From Bacteroidia bacterium (GTDB lineage: Bacteria; Bacteroidota; Bacteroidia; NS11-12g; UBA955), in contig JALRLA010000255.1 of the NCBI GenBank assembly GCA_023254645.1, positions 1 through 6,184 on the forward strand: 6,184 nt of DNA. Direction: 5' to 3'. Made by a program: the position numbers and the translations under genes. Positions within the stretch are counted from its first letter, which is position 1. Each line of letters opens with the position of its first letter. Positions 1 to 6,184 of the stretch are shown in pieces. Below the pieces are notes generated by a model. It saw nothing but the letters and a program-made list of their open reading frames with translations. It did not search any database and was not told the origin of the DNA.

Positions 1-499
<499 letters not shown>

Positions 500-537
500 T
501 TTGGATCTCAGAAAGGAATGGGGCAATACACAAGCAA

Positions 538-2919
538 TTAGCGCAATAAGGTAAAGCTTGCGGAACTGTGGCGTTTTTGACCTACACCGGTCCAATACAT
601 ATCGGCATGAACGATGTACACCCCATCGGGGACCAAATTGCCCTGGTAAGTGCCGTCCCAATAGGGTTGGCTTGGGCTGGATACAAATAGCAATTGCCCC
701 CAACGGTTGTAAATGCTGAAATCGGCGCGGTCAAATTCTCCAACTGGCGCGTAGCCGTCGTTGCGGTCGTTGCCGTCAGGCGTGAAGGCGGTGGGCAGCC
801 AAAATTCAATCAAAGGGTCAATGGTGTTCAGTGCCAGGCTGGCCTTTTGTGTGCAGCCATTGGGGTCGGTGACCATCAGGTTGATCAACATGCGCTGAAA
901 GGCGCGTATGCGGGGGCTTATTTCATTGGTTTGGTCTCGGAATGAGTCTAAGGGGGTCCAATCGTATCGGTAATCTCCCGGCGGATTAACGTTGGCGTTC
1001 AAATTCGTCCAACTCCCGGTTTTGACGCCTATCAGGGTGTCGATGGTCAATTGGATTTCGGGTACGGCGGCAATAATCTGCCATGCGGTATCGGTGCATC
1101 CGTTGGCATCGGTGGCCGTCACCAAATAGTTCCCTGCTGCCAAATTTCGGAAGGCCGAATGCTGACCATCGGGATCTTTCTGTACAGGGCTGAGGGGGGG
1201 CGTTAATGTCCAACTGTAGGCTGGAGTTCCCCCTTGGGTTAGGCATTCAATGAAACCCTTTTTATCACCTGCGCAATCGCCGCGAAATCCTGAAACGCTG
1301 ATCAGTAAGGTATCGGGCTCTTGAATCAGTACATTGATGGAATCTCGACATCCGTTTTGGTCAACGGCATAGGCCTTGTAGATACCCGCATACAAATTGG
1401 TAGCGGTGGGAGAGTTGCCCAATTGAGCCGGGTTCCAACTGAACGTGTAGGTAGGCGTGCCACCTGTAGCCTCGATTTCTGCAAATCCTGTAGCTGTGCT
1501 CTTGCACAGCACATCGGTGATTTTGGTGGTTTGCAATTCCAAGCGATCGGGTTCGCCCACAACGACAATGGCGCTGTCTACGCAGAAATTCTGATCGCTG
1601 ACACGAACCTTGTAGGAACCGGCTTTGAGCTTGAAGATATGGGCCGTTCCTTGGCCACCTTGAGGCCAGTAATAGGTTAAATTCTGCCAGGGTTTGTTGG
1701 TGCTGACCACCCGAGCTTGCCCATCGGCGTAACCAAAACAAGAGGCGTCCCAAGCCCAAACCGAATCAATTTTCACGGGATTGGGCTTGCGCGTTAAGGT
1801 GAAGCTGTCTTGGGTTTTGCAGCCGTATCCATCGGTGACCTTCAAGTTGTACTTGGCTTCTTTGTCAATGATGATGGTGGGGTTTTGACTTCCATCTTGC
1901 CATAGGTATTTGCTATACCCGGGAACCTTGATCGTATAACTTTGGGCTACGCAGGAGGAATCGATGATGTCGGGCAAATCCAAAACCGGTCGAATGATGT
2001 TTACCAGCCCTGAATCTTTGCAGGTGCCGTATTTGTTGCTGATCTGCACCCAGGCTTTTCGGTTGCTGGGATCGAATTTGTATTTCGTGAGTGTCGTGGT
2101 ATCTCCGTTGAACCACTTTATTTTGGTATAGGTGCCCGTGGGGGCGTTAAAGGTGACTTGAAGGGTGCTGGTGTCTTCCCAGCATTGGCGCCACGGTTTG
2201 TAGGCGCCGTTCACGACAAGGCTGCACTCGTTTTCAAAACTAACAAAGAAGGAATCGATGCGAACCTGTTGGCGATTGCTCAAGCCTCCTGTTGAGGCTG
2301 TAAATCCGAAATACGTAAACTGTGACCCTGCGAAAATGAAGTTGATCAAGTCGTAGGATTTGCTGAACATCTGAACCCCATCCAATTTGCATACAAAAGT
2401 TTGGGTATTTGCGTCCCAAGTGAATACGACTGGGTGCCATTGGCCGTTCTCCAAGTTGGCCACGGTTTTGGGGCCTACAATGTCGTTGCTGCCCCCGTGT
2501 GAGGTATTCCCATTCTTGGTCCAAGCCACATGGTCAGCGGCAGGATCGCCGGGTAAGTTTTGAAAGTCATCAAATTCAACCGTGACGGAAGGGCTAATGC
2601 CCTCATAACCGATTCCTCCGCCTGCTGAGCCGGCATTCTTGTTTTTGTTTTGCAATACGAAGGCAATGCCGTCGGCTCCACTACCGTCATTGCTACCAAA
2701 GTTCAATTGGGCGTAAATGCGAAAATTTTCTTTGAGGTCAATTCGACGCTGGTTCCAAATACTGCCATTGCGCCACCCAAGATCGGGAGTCAATTCAAAC
2801 AAGCTGTCAGCTTGCCGAATGGCATTGCCGTTCAATACAAACCCTTGCTGAGCCCACACGGAATTGCCAATGAGCCCCAAAAGGCTCAACAACAGATATG
2901 GTTTCAGGCGCTTGAACAT
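538..2919 (-). CDS. Secreted L-type lectin / SprB-repeat protein with T9SS type B sorting domain
   Basis: This is a probable surface adhesin exported by Sec and then the type IX secretion system. The 793 residues comprise a signal peptide (1-23, cleavage likely after VWA), an L-type lectin domain (about 24-228), Ig/PKD-like modules (about 230-375), three SprB-type repeats (about 384-458, 459-536, 537-620), another PKD-like module (about 621-700) and a gliding/CHU_C C-terminal domain (702-793: AFTPDGNDRND, FSIYNRWGQLLF, YWDGTYQGN, PDGVYIV). In the lectin domain, GADGIAF supplies the usual sugar-contacting Asp83. Glu115, Asp117, Asn121, Asp125 and His130 match the metal-ligand pattern of legume-type lectins, so calcium-dependent sugar binding is plausible. 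The motif VTDxNGC recurs near Cys367, 446, 524, 608 and 689. The start at 2919 was chosen because it opens directly into a signal peptide; the frame is open to 3144, but that would bury the signal and overlap the divergent gene. No PorP/SprF partner is visible in the window. The ligand is unknown. Confidence 0.92.
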   Translation of the reverse strand: MFKRLKPYLLLSLLGLIGNSVWAQQGFVLNGNAIRQADSLFELTPDLGWRNGSIWNQRRIDLKENFRIYAQLNFGSNDGSGADGIAFVLQNKNKNAGSAGGGIGYEGISPSVTVEFDDFQNLPGDPAADHVAWTKNGNTSHGGSNDIVGPKTVANLENGQWHPVVFTWDANTQTFVCKLDGVQMFSKSYDLINFIFAGSQFTYFGFTASTGGLSNRQQVRIDSFFVSFENECSLVVNGAYKPWRQCWEDTSTLQVTFNAPTGTYTKIKWFNGDTTTLTKYKFDPSNRKAWVQISNKYGTCKDSGLVNIIRPVLDLPDIIDSSCVAQSYTIKVPGYSKYLWQDGSQNPTIIIDKEAKYNLKVTDGYGCKTQDSFTLTRKPNPVKIDSVWAWDASCFGYADGQARVVSTNKPWQNLTYYWPQGGQGTAHIFKLKAGSYKVRVSDQNFCVDSAIVVVGEPDRLELQTTKITDVLCKSTATGFAEIEATGGTPTYTFSWNPAQLGNSPTATNLYAGIYKAYAVDQNGCRDSINVLIQEPDTLLISVSGFRGDCAGDKKGFIECLTQGGTPAYSWTLTPPLSPVQKDPDGQHSAFRNLAAGNYLVTATDANGCTDTAWQIIAAVPEIQLTIDTLIGVKTGSWTNLNANVNPPGDYRYDWTPLDSFRDQTNEISPRIRAFQRMLINLMVTDPNGCTQKASLALNTIDPLIEFWLPTAFTPDGNDRNDGYAPVGEFDRADFSIYNRWGQLLFVSSPSQPYWDGTYQGNLVPDGVYIVHADMYWTGVGQKRHSSASFTLLR

Positions 2920-2925
2920 GCGTGG

Positions 2926-2933
2926 CAAAGGTA
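2926..2933 (-). promoter_or_regulatory. Candidate -7 promoter element of the lectin gene
   Basis: On the minus strand this reads TACCTTTG, a perfect TAnnTTTG match, ending 6 bases before the ATG at 2919. Transcription from it would start at or just before the start codon, giving a leaderless or nearly leaderless mRNA. No TTG lies 17-23 bases upstream; the nearest, at 30, is too far. The match supports start 2919 only if such a short leader is tolerated. Confidence 0.4.
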
Positions 2934-2956
2934 GGGCCAATGGGTGGCCCTTGGGT

Positions 2957-2975
2957 TTATAGACAAAGTCTATAA
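2957..2975. repeat. Perfect inverted repeat in the divergent intergenic region (candidate operator)
   Basis: The sequence is TTATAGAC-AAA-GTCTATAA: two perfectly complementary 8-base arms around a 3-base centre. It lies 37 bases upstream of the lectin start and 92 bases upstream of the divergent lipoprotein start. The size, symmetry and position fit a dimeric regulator's binding site that could control both directions. A hairpin role is less likely because it is outside both genes and no U tract follows. No regulator gene is present in the window. Confidence 0.4.
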
Positions 2976-3058
2976 CGCTTTGGTTGTCTGAATCGTGCCC
3001 TTTTGTCGAAATAACAGGGAGATGAAGCGACTTTGATGAATTCCTGCGGCCTTGAGAG

Positions 3059-3066
3059 TATCTTCG
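3059..3066 (+). promoter_or_regulatory. Weak candidate -7 element of the lipoprotein pair
   Basis: TATCTTCG differs from TAnnTTTG at one position. A TTG at 3033-3035 is 23 bases upstream, at the long end of the known -33 spacing. It sits 1 base before the first ATG (3068) and 4 bases before the second (3071), so if it is real, translation probably begins at 3071 on a leaderless message. Confidence 0.25.
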
Positions 3067-3067
3067 A

Positions 3068-4477
3068 ATGATGCGTTGGCAAGCCTTGGCCATGTTGTTT
3101 CTGTCCCTTCTCTTGGGTTCGTGCAACAAGTTGTTCATTAGCAACTTGGCCCGTGTTAGTTTGCCCGATTCAGTTTACGGTGAATTGACCTCCTATACGG
3201 ATAGTCACCGCGTCATTTTGTATTCGCCTACTGCAAAGACGTCTTCCTCTTTGCTGATGACTCGTCAGGTGTATGCAACGCCCAGTTTTCGTGAATTTGA
3301 TCAAAAAGAGTATATGCACAATGCGATGGTGTTTCGCCGATTGCCTGGAGATTCATTGTCTGTTTTGCTGTGTCCTAAGGGTCAATCGTTTGATCATTCC
3401 ATGGAATTGCCTTACCAGCTTTATCAGTCATTCGAGGTTCCCCCCAAATTAGGGTTGACCAATGTGGTAGCTCCAGTGGCCATCGGGGTAGCGGCAGCAG
3501 TGGGACTGAGCCAAGGTGCTGTGGCCACGGCATTAGGGGGTGGATTGGGTATATTGGTTGGGGCTGCTTATCAAGATTTGCTCGGCTTTCTCTACGGCGA
3601 ATTGGCCAATCCCAGTGCTTATTGGAACCCCATTGGTATTGGTGCTCGGCCCTTGGTTGCTCTTGATTCCATTGGAGGCGATACCCTGGGTCAACCGAAA
3701 CTGAGTTTGCCGAGTACGGTAATCACTTCCTACACTTTAGAGCGCATCAAAAAATCACAAGCTTGGGTCAGGCCTCAGTTGTGGTTCGCTACTGAACATG
3801 CGCTGTTTTCATACCGTGGTGGAGAGATGCCATTCAAAGGGTTTGGGTACCCCTACAGACCCAGTGTGCATTACAGCTTGGGATACTCTAAATCATGGCG
3901 CGAACATTGGGATTGGTCCACGCAATTTGGGTGGGAGCATGGATTGTTTCAGCGGTACATGTGGGAGCCGACACCTGACAAGCGCGGCTGCCAACACGCA
4001 AGCTTTGCCACAGGACCGGTATGGAGAAAAGAAGGTGGAACCCAGCACCCCTGGGTGTTTCGCTTGGGCATGTCGGCCCAGCTGAATTACTTCATGGGCT
4101 GGAGAAGTACCAACGATTTTGATTGGTGGCCCACAGATCCAACGGGCATCAATGATACATTGGTGAATACTCCGAGCCAACTGAAAATCAATACCTATGT
4201 TTTTACTAACAACACGGAGCGAGTAAGCCTTTGGCCCCGGTTTGATTTTTCCTATGAGCGGCGTGTGAGTCCTCATAGCAGTTGGGCCTTGAGCGCTTCT
4301 TTGCAGCATTATGCAGGACAATTGCGCTACCGGGAATATACCCGGGAATGGGAGTTTAGCCAGCAGGGTACGGTGTATAAAGAAATTTCAAGCAATCGAG
4401 TAGAGGATTTGGTTACTCGATACGGAGTATTCAACTTAGGCTTTCGCTATATTTACCACCTGAACATTCACAAATGA
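3068..4477 (+). CDS. Lipoprotein with glycine-zipper-like segment and beta-rich (possibly barrel) C-terminal half, unknown function
   Basis: I do not recognise a family. The 469 residues open with a lipoprotein signal peptide (hydrophobic 5-16, lipobox L16-G-S-C19), so Cys19 should be lipidated. The residues after it, NKLF, carry no acidic cluster, so there is no Bacteroidota surface-export signal and a periplasm-facing anchor is expected. Residues 20-130 look globular. Residues about 131-176 form a Gly/Ala-rich hydrophobic stretch with glycines at 139, 146, 150, 157-159, 161 and 165, resembling a glycine zipper or membrane-inserting helices. From about 232 to the end the chain is rich in Tyr, Trp and Phe in alternating patterns and ends in GVFNLGFRYIYHLNIHK, as in outer-membrane beta-barrels that close with an aromatic strand. 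Two start codons in a row (3068, 3071) are both possible. It shares a divergent intergenic region with the lectin gene, and its stop overlaps the next start. An outer-membrane location is inferred; function is unknown. Confidence 0.85.
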   Translation: MMRWQALAMLFLSLLLGSCNKLFISNLARVSLPDSVYGELTSYTDSHRVILYSPTAKTSSSLLMTRQVYATPSFREFDQKEYMHNAMVFRRLPGDSLSVLLCPKGQSFDHSMELPYQLYQSFEVPPKLGLTNVVAPVAIGVAAAVGLSQGAVATALGGGLGILVGAAYQDLLGFLYGELANPSAYWNPIGIGARPLVALDSIGGDTLGQPKLSLPSTVITSYTLERIKKSQAWVRPQLWFATEHALFSYRGGEMPFKGFGYPYRPSVHYSLGYSKSWREHWDWSTQFGWEHGLFQRYMWEPTPDKRGCQHASFATGPVWRKEGGTQHPWVFRLGMSAQLNYFMGWRSTNDFDWWPTDPTGINDTLVNTPSQLKINTYVFTNNTERVSLWPRFDFSYERRVSPHSSWALSASLQHYAGQLRYREYTREWEFSQQGTVYKEISSNRVEDLVTRYGVFNLGFRYIYHLNIHK

Positions 4478-4857
4478 AAACCGCTGTATTGGTTGTTGTT
4501 GCCTTGTTGGGCCTGAGTTTGGGCTCCTGTAGTTATGATGACTATTGGTATTATTTGGATGTGAATACTACGGCAGAAGTGGTGAACCATCGTTCTCAGG
4601 ATGTTGTTGCTCGTTACCATTGGGAAAACCAAAACGGTGATTCGTTTGATGAAGCGGTGATTCTTAAAGCGGGTGAATCCTACCAGTGGCAACAATACCA
4701 CAGTGATTACGAGGGTATGGGCGTTCGCTTTTCTGGTTATCTCAGGGTTATCAACCGGTTGGGTGTTGATGAAGTCGTAGAAAAAGTCTTCGATGAAGAG
4801 TTCAGCGGTGAACGAGGCGATTACACGCTCTTGTACCAGGTAACGGCCGAAGATTAA
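4474..4857 (+). CDS. Small lipoprotein of unknown function
   Basis: I do not recognise a family. The 127 residues begin with a short lipoprotein signal peptide (MKT followed by a hydrophobic run) and the lipobox L16-G-S-C19, giving a mature protein of about 109 residues. Immediately after Cys19 comes SYDDYWYYLD. The two aspartates at positions +4 and +5 after the cysteine recall the acidic lipoprotein export signal that sends some Bacteroidota lipoproteins to the cell surface, although the match is partial. The rest alternates hydrophobic and polar residues (for example AEVVNHRSQDVVARYHW and YLRVINRLGVDEVVEKVF), which suggests a small beta-rich fold, and it is strongly acidic. The start ATG overlaps the stop of the preceding lipoprotein gene (ATGA), so the two are almost certainly co-transcribed and translationally coupled. 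There is no Shine-Dalgarno sequence. A role as partner of the upstream lipoprotein is inferred only from this arrangement. Confidence 0.88.
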   Translation: MKTAVLVVVALLGLSLGSCSYDDYWYYLDVNTTAEVVNHRSQDVVARYHWENQNGDSFDEAVILKAGESYQWQQYHSDYEGMGVRFSGYLRVINRLGVDEVVEKVFDEEFSGERGDYTLLYQVTAED

Positions 4858-4935
4858 CGGCGGCTGGATTGACACAAATCTGATAAAACAGTCCAAACCT
4901 TAGTGAAGGTGCGGTCGTTTCTTTGTGAACGAATC

Positions 4936-5697
4936 ATGAATCCTGAAGTCAAGCGATTGCAAGAGAACATTCAAGCCTCGAAGTTGGAGGTTCTCAACCA
5001 CCCCATTTACCTAGAGCTCAATTCCTTGTCGCGTCTTCAAACCTTCTTGGCATACCACGTCTTTGCCGTGTGGGATTTTATGACCTTGTTGAAACGCTTG
5101 CAACGGGAGTTGACAGGGGTTGAGTTGCCGTGGATGCCGAGTCCCAATCCCATTATGCGACGATTCGTGAATGAGATTGTGCTGGGTGAAGAGAGCGATA
5201 CACTACCCGATGGTCGGAGCCTATCTCACTTTGAGATGTATGTCGAGGCCATGAAAGCGGCTGGAGCCAACGAACGCCCGATCTTGCAATTGTTGTCAAG
5301 CATAAAAGAGGGACAAGCTTGGAAAGTGGCATTGCACGAAGCGCAATTGCCATCTGCTGTCGTTGAGTTTGTCGAATTTCACTTGGGATTGGCAGAATCG
5401 GCTCCGGTGCATGCGGTAGCTTCTGCTTTCACATTTGGCCGGGAAGATTTGATCCCAGACATGTTCTTGCCCCTTTTGAACGCTCTGCACCAAAATCACT
5501 CGGAGTTGGCCTCCCTGATTTATTACACCGAACGCCACATTGAATTGGATGGCGATGATCACGGCCCCTTGAGTTTGCAGTTGATGCAGGAGCTTTGTGG
5601 TAATGACAGCAAGAAATGGGATGAAGCCGAGGCTTATGCATTGAAATCGCTCGAATTGCGCCGCAAGCTTTGGTCTGCTGTGTTGGACACATTCTGA
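4936..5697 (+). CDS. DUF3050 family protein (probable heme-oxygenase-like fold)
   Basis: The protein has 253 residues, a usual length for the family, and is soluble with no signal peptide. Recognised blocks are NHPIYLEL (21-28), LAYHVFAVWDFMTLLKRLQ (38-56), NEIVLGEESD (79-88), LSHFEMYVEAM (96-106), AFTFGREDLIPDMF (164-177) and YYTERHIELDGDDHGP (196-211). These match DUF3050, a mostly helical family that I recall as related to the heme-oxygenase / TENA-like fold. The invariant-looking His41, Glu80, Glu85, His98, Glu100, Glu199, His201, Asp205 and His209 could form a metal site. Asp205-x3-His209 resembles the D-x3-H motif of heme-oxygenase-like diiron oxidases, but this assignment is inference. 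No reaction is known to me. The ATG at 4936 is preferred over a GTG at 4903 in the same frame because the family homology begins there. The gene is 78 bases after the small lipoprotein and may be read through from it or have its own promoter (TTTCTTTG at 4918-4925 is a one-mismatch -7 candidate). Confidence 0.88.
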   Translation: MNPEVKRLQENIQASKLEVLNHPIYLELNSLSRLQTFLAYHVFAVWDFMTLLKRLQRELTGVELPWMPSPNPIMRRFVNEIVLGEESDTLPDGRSLSHFEMYVEAMKAAGANERPILQLLSSIKEGQAWKVALHEAQLPSAVVEFVEFHLGLAESAPVHAVASAFTFGREDLIPDMFLPLLNALHQNHSELASLIYYTERHIELDGDDHGPLSLQLMQELCGNDSKKWDEAEAYALKSLELRRKLWSAVLDTF

Positions 5698-5699
5698 TT

Positions 5700-5713
5700 G
5701 GGGTCTTAGCCCC
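5700..5713 (+). terminator. Possible weak terminator after the DUF3050 gene
   Basis: GGGG and CCCC (4-base arms, 6-base loop) lie directly after the stop codon, with T-rich sequence following at 5722-5733, but about 8 bases separate the stem from the T-rich part. The stem is short, and the T-rich part also holds the promoter element of the next gene, so the hairpin may be incidental. Confidence 0.25.
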
Positions 5714-5726
5714 TCGGTAGATTTTG

Positions 5727-5734
5727 TATTTTTG
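5727..5734 (+). promoter_or_regulatory. Bacteroidota-type -7 promoter element of the channel gene
   Basis: TATTTTTG is a perfect TAnnTTTG match ending 4 bases before the ATG at 5739. TTA at 5706-5708, 18 bases upstream, is a partial -33 candidate. Given the usual distance to the transcription start, this predicts an mRNA beginning at or within a few bases of the start codon. Confidence 0.45.
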
Positions 5735-5738
5735 AATC

Positions 5739-6184
5739 ATGCTGAGTGCCTGGACCTTTGAAAAACGCTGCGCGGAATGGTTGAAAACCCAACTCGTCGA
5801 CTGGGGAGTTGGACAAGAGGTCGCTAATGGTGTGAACCTGTTGGTGATGATCGGAATTTTAATTTTAGCCATTCTGTTGGTCGATTTTCTCACCCGCCGG
5901 TGGATGCTGAACTTCCTGACCAAATTGGCCGCGAATTCCGAAACAACGGTCGATGATGTATTGGTAGAAAAAAGGGTGTTTCGGCAGTTGGCCCATGTAG
6001 TACCAGCCATTTTGGCCAAGGCTTCTTTGGGCATAGTATTCGCTGATTTTCCGGACTTTATCAATCCAGTAAAACACATTGTTGATGTCTACATTGTCAT
6101 TGCCATTGTGCTGTTCGTGCAATCGGTGCTTAGGGCCTTGAAGGTGATTCTTTCCGAAACAGAGTATTTCCGCGATAAGCCTAT
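5739..6184 (+). CDS. MscS family mechanosensitive ion channel, YbdG-like, N-terminal part (runs off the right edge)
   Basis: This is a probable inner-membrane channel that releases solutes when membrane tension rises on osmotic downshock. The 148 visible residues start MLSAWTFEKRC and hold a short amphipathic N-terminus, a first membrane helix (about 31-52, LLVMIGILILAILLVDFL), a soluble linker with SETTVDDVLVEKRVFRQLAHVVPAI (67-91), a hydrophobic segment (about 84-103) and a further membrane helix (about 112-136, VDVYIVIAIVLFVQSVL). The chain then reads ETEYFRDKP. The linker resembles the segment of E. coli YbdG in which a possibly lateral helix (KLFHRLA in YbdG) precedes the second membrane helix, and ETEYFRDKP sits where YbdG-type proteins have a short loop before the next helix. 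The pore-lining helix and the beta domain typical of MscS lie beyond the window; YbdG-type proteins are about 400-430 residues. The start is the only ATG in the region that gives this N-terminus. The gene follows DUF3050 by 41 bases with its own -7 element. Confidence 0.85.
   Translation, partial: MLSAWTFEKRCAEWLKTQLVDWGVGQEVANGVNLLVMIGILILAILLVDFLTRRWMLNFLTKLAANSETTVDDVLVEKRVFRQLAHVVPAILAKASLGIVFADFPDFINPVKHIVDVYIVIAIVLFVQSVLRALKVILSETEYFRDKP

Noticed and set aside
1321..1680. Plus-strand open frame of 119 residues within the lectin gene
   Set aside because: It is opposite the SprB-repeat region, whose protein repeats are coherent on the minus strand, and it has no recognisable domain.
2920..3144. 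75-residue N-terminal extension of the lectin gene reading frame on the minus strand
   Set aside because: The frame stays open to 3144, but the extension is Arg/Lys-rich, would bury a clear signal peptide at residue 76, and overlaps the start of the divergent lipoprotein gene and the intergenic inverted repeat.
3893..4321. Minus-strand open frame of 142 residues within the 469-residue lipoprotein gene
   Set aside because: It lies entirely inside the barrel-like C-terminal coding region and shows no family features.
4468..4896. Minus-strand open frame of 142 residues opposite the small lipoprotein
   Set aside because: It is antisense to a gene with a clear lipobox and coupled start, and its translation shows no signal or domain.
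4903..4935. GTG start adding 11 residues to the DUF3050 protein
   Set aside because: The family-like sequence starts at the ATG at 4936, and the extra residues MKVRSFLCERI show no family similarity or initiation signal.
5429..6079. Long minus-strand open frame (216 residues) opposite the DUF3050 and channel genes
   Set aside because: It spans the boundary of two well-supported plus-strand genes, has a low-complexity basic composition and no recognisable domain. It is an antisense shadow.

Overview
The window looks like a piece of a chromosome from a member of the Bacteroidota (a Flavobacteriia- or Chitinophagia-like lineage; I cannot place it more finely). The evidence is a secreted protein ending in a gliding/type IX secretion (T9SS) type B C-terminal domain and carrying SprB-type repeats, start codons without Shine-Dalgarno sequences, and several matches to the Bacteroidota -7 promoter element TAnnTTTG close to start codons. 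The base composition looks fairly balanced by eye, and no mobile element, CRISPR array, tRNA or rRNA is visible.

Layout. Left edge, minus strand: the first 146 codons of monomeric NADP-dependent isocitrate dehydrogenase (1-438), with its own promoter. Next, also minus strand: a 793-residue secreted adhesin-like protein (538-2919) made of a signal peptide, an L-type lectin domain, Ig/PKD-like modules, three SprB-type repeats and a T9SS sorting domain. A 148-bp intergenic region containing a perfect 8-bp inverted repeat separates it from a divergent plus-strand pair. That pair is a 469-residue lipoprotein with a glycine-zipper-like stretch and a beta-rich, possibly barrel-forming C-terminal half (3068-4477), and a 127-residue lipoprotein (4474-4857), joined by an ATGA stop/start overlap. 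Then come a DUF3050 family protein (4936-5697) and, at the right edge, the N-terminal third of a YbdG-type MscS family mechanosensitive channel (5739 onward).

How the genes relate. The central part (lectin adhesin plus two lipoproteins sharing one divergent control region) is a plausible cell-envelope module: one product is predicted to be exported to the cell surface and two to be anchored in the envelope. Their cooperation is inferred only from position. The flanking genes (isocitrate dehydrogenase, DUF3050 protein, mechanosensitive channel) look like ordinary housekeeping or stress genes with no obvious link to the module. The two lipoproteins were not recognised as members of any family I know, so they are the least explained part of the window. 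No intergenic stretch exceeds 150 bases.
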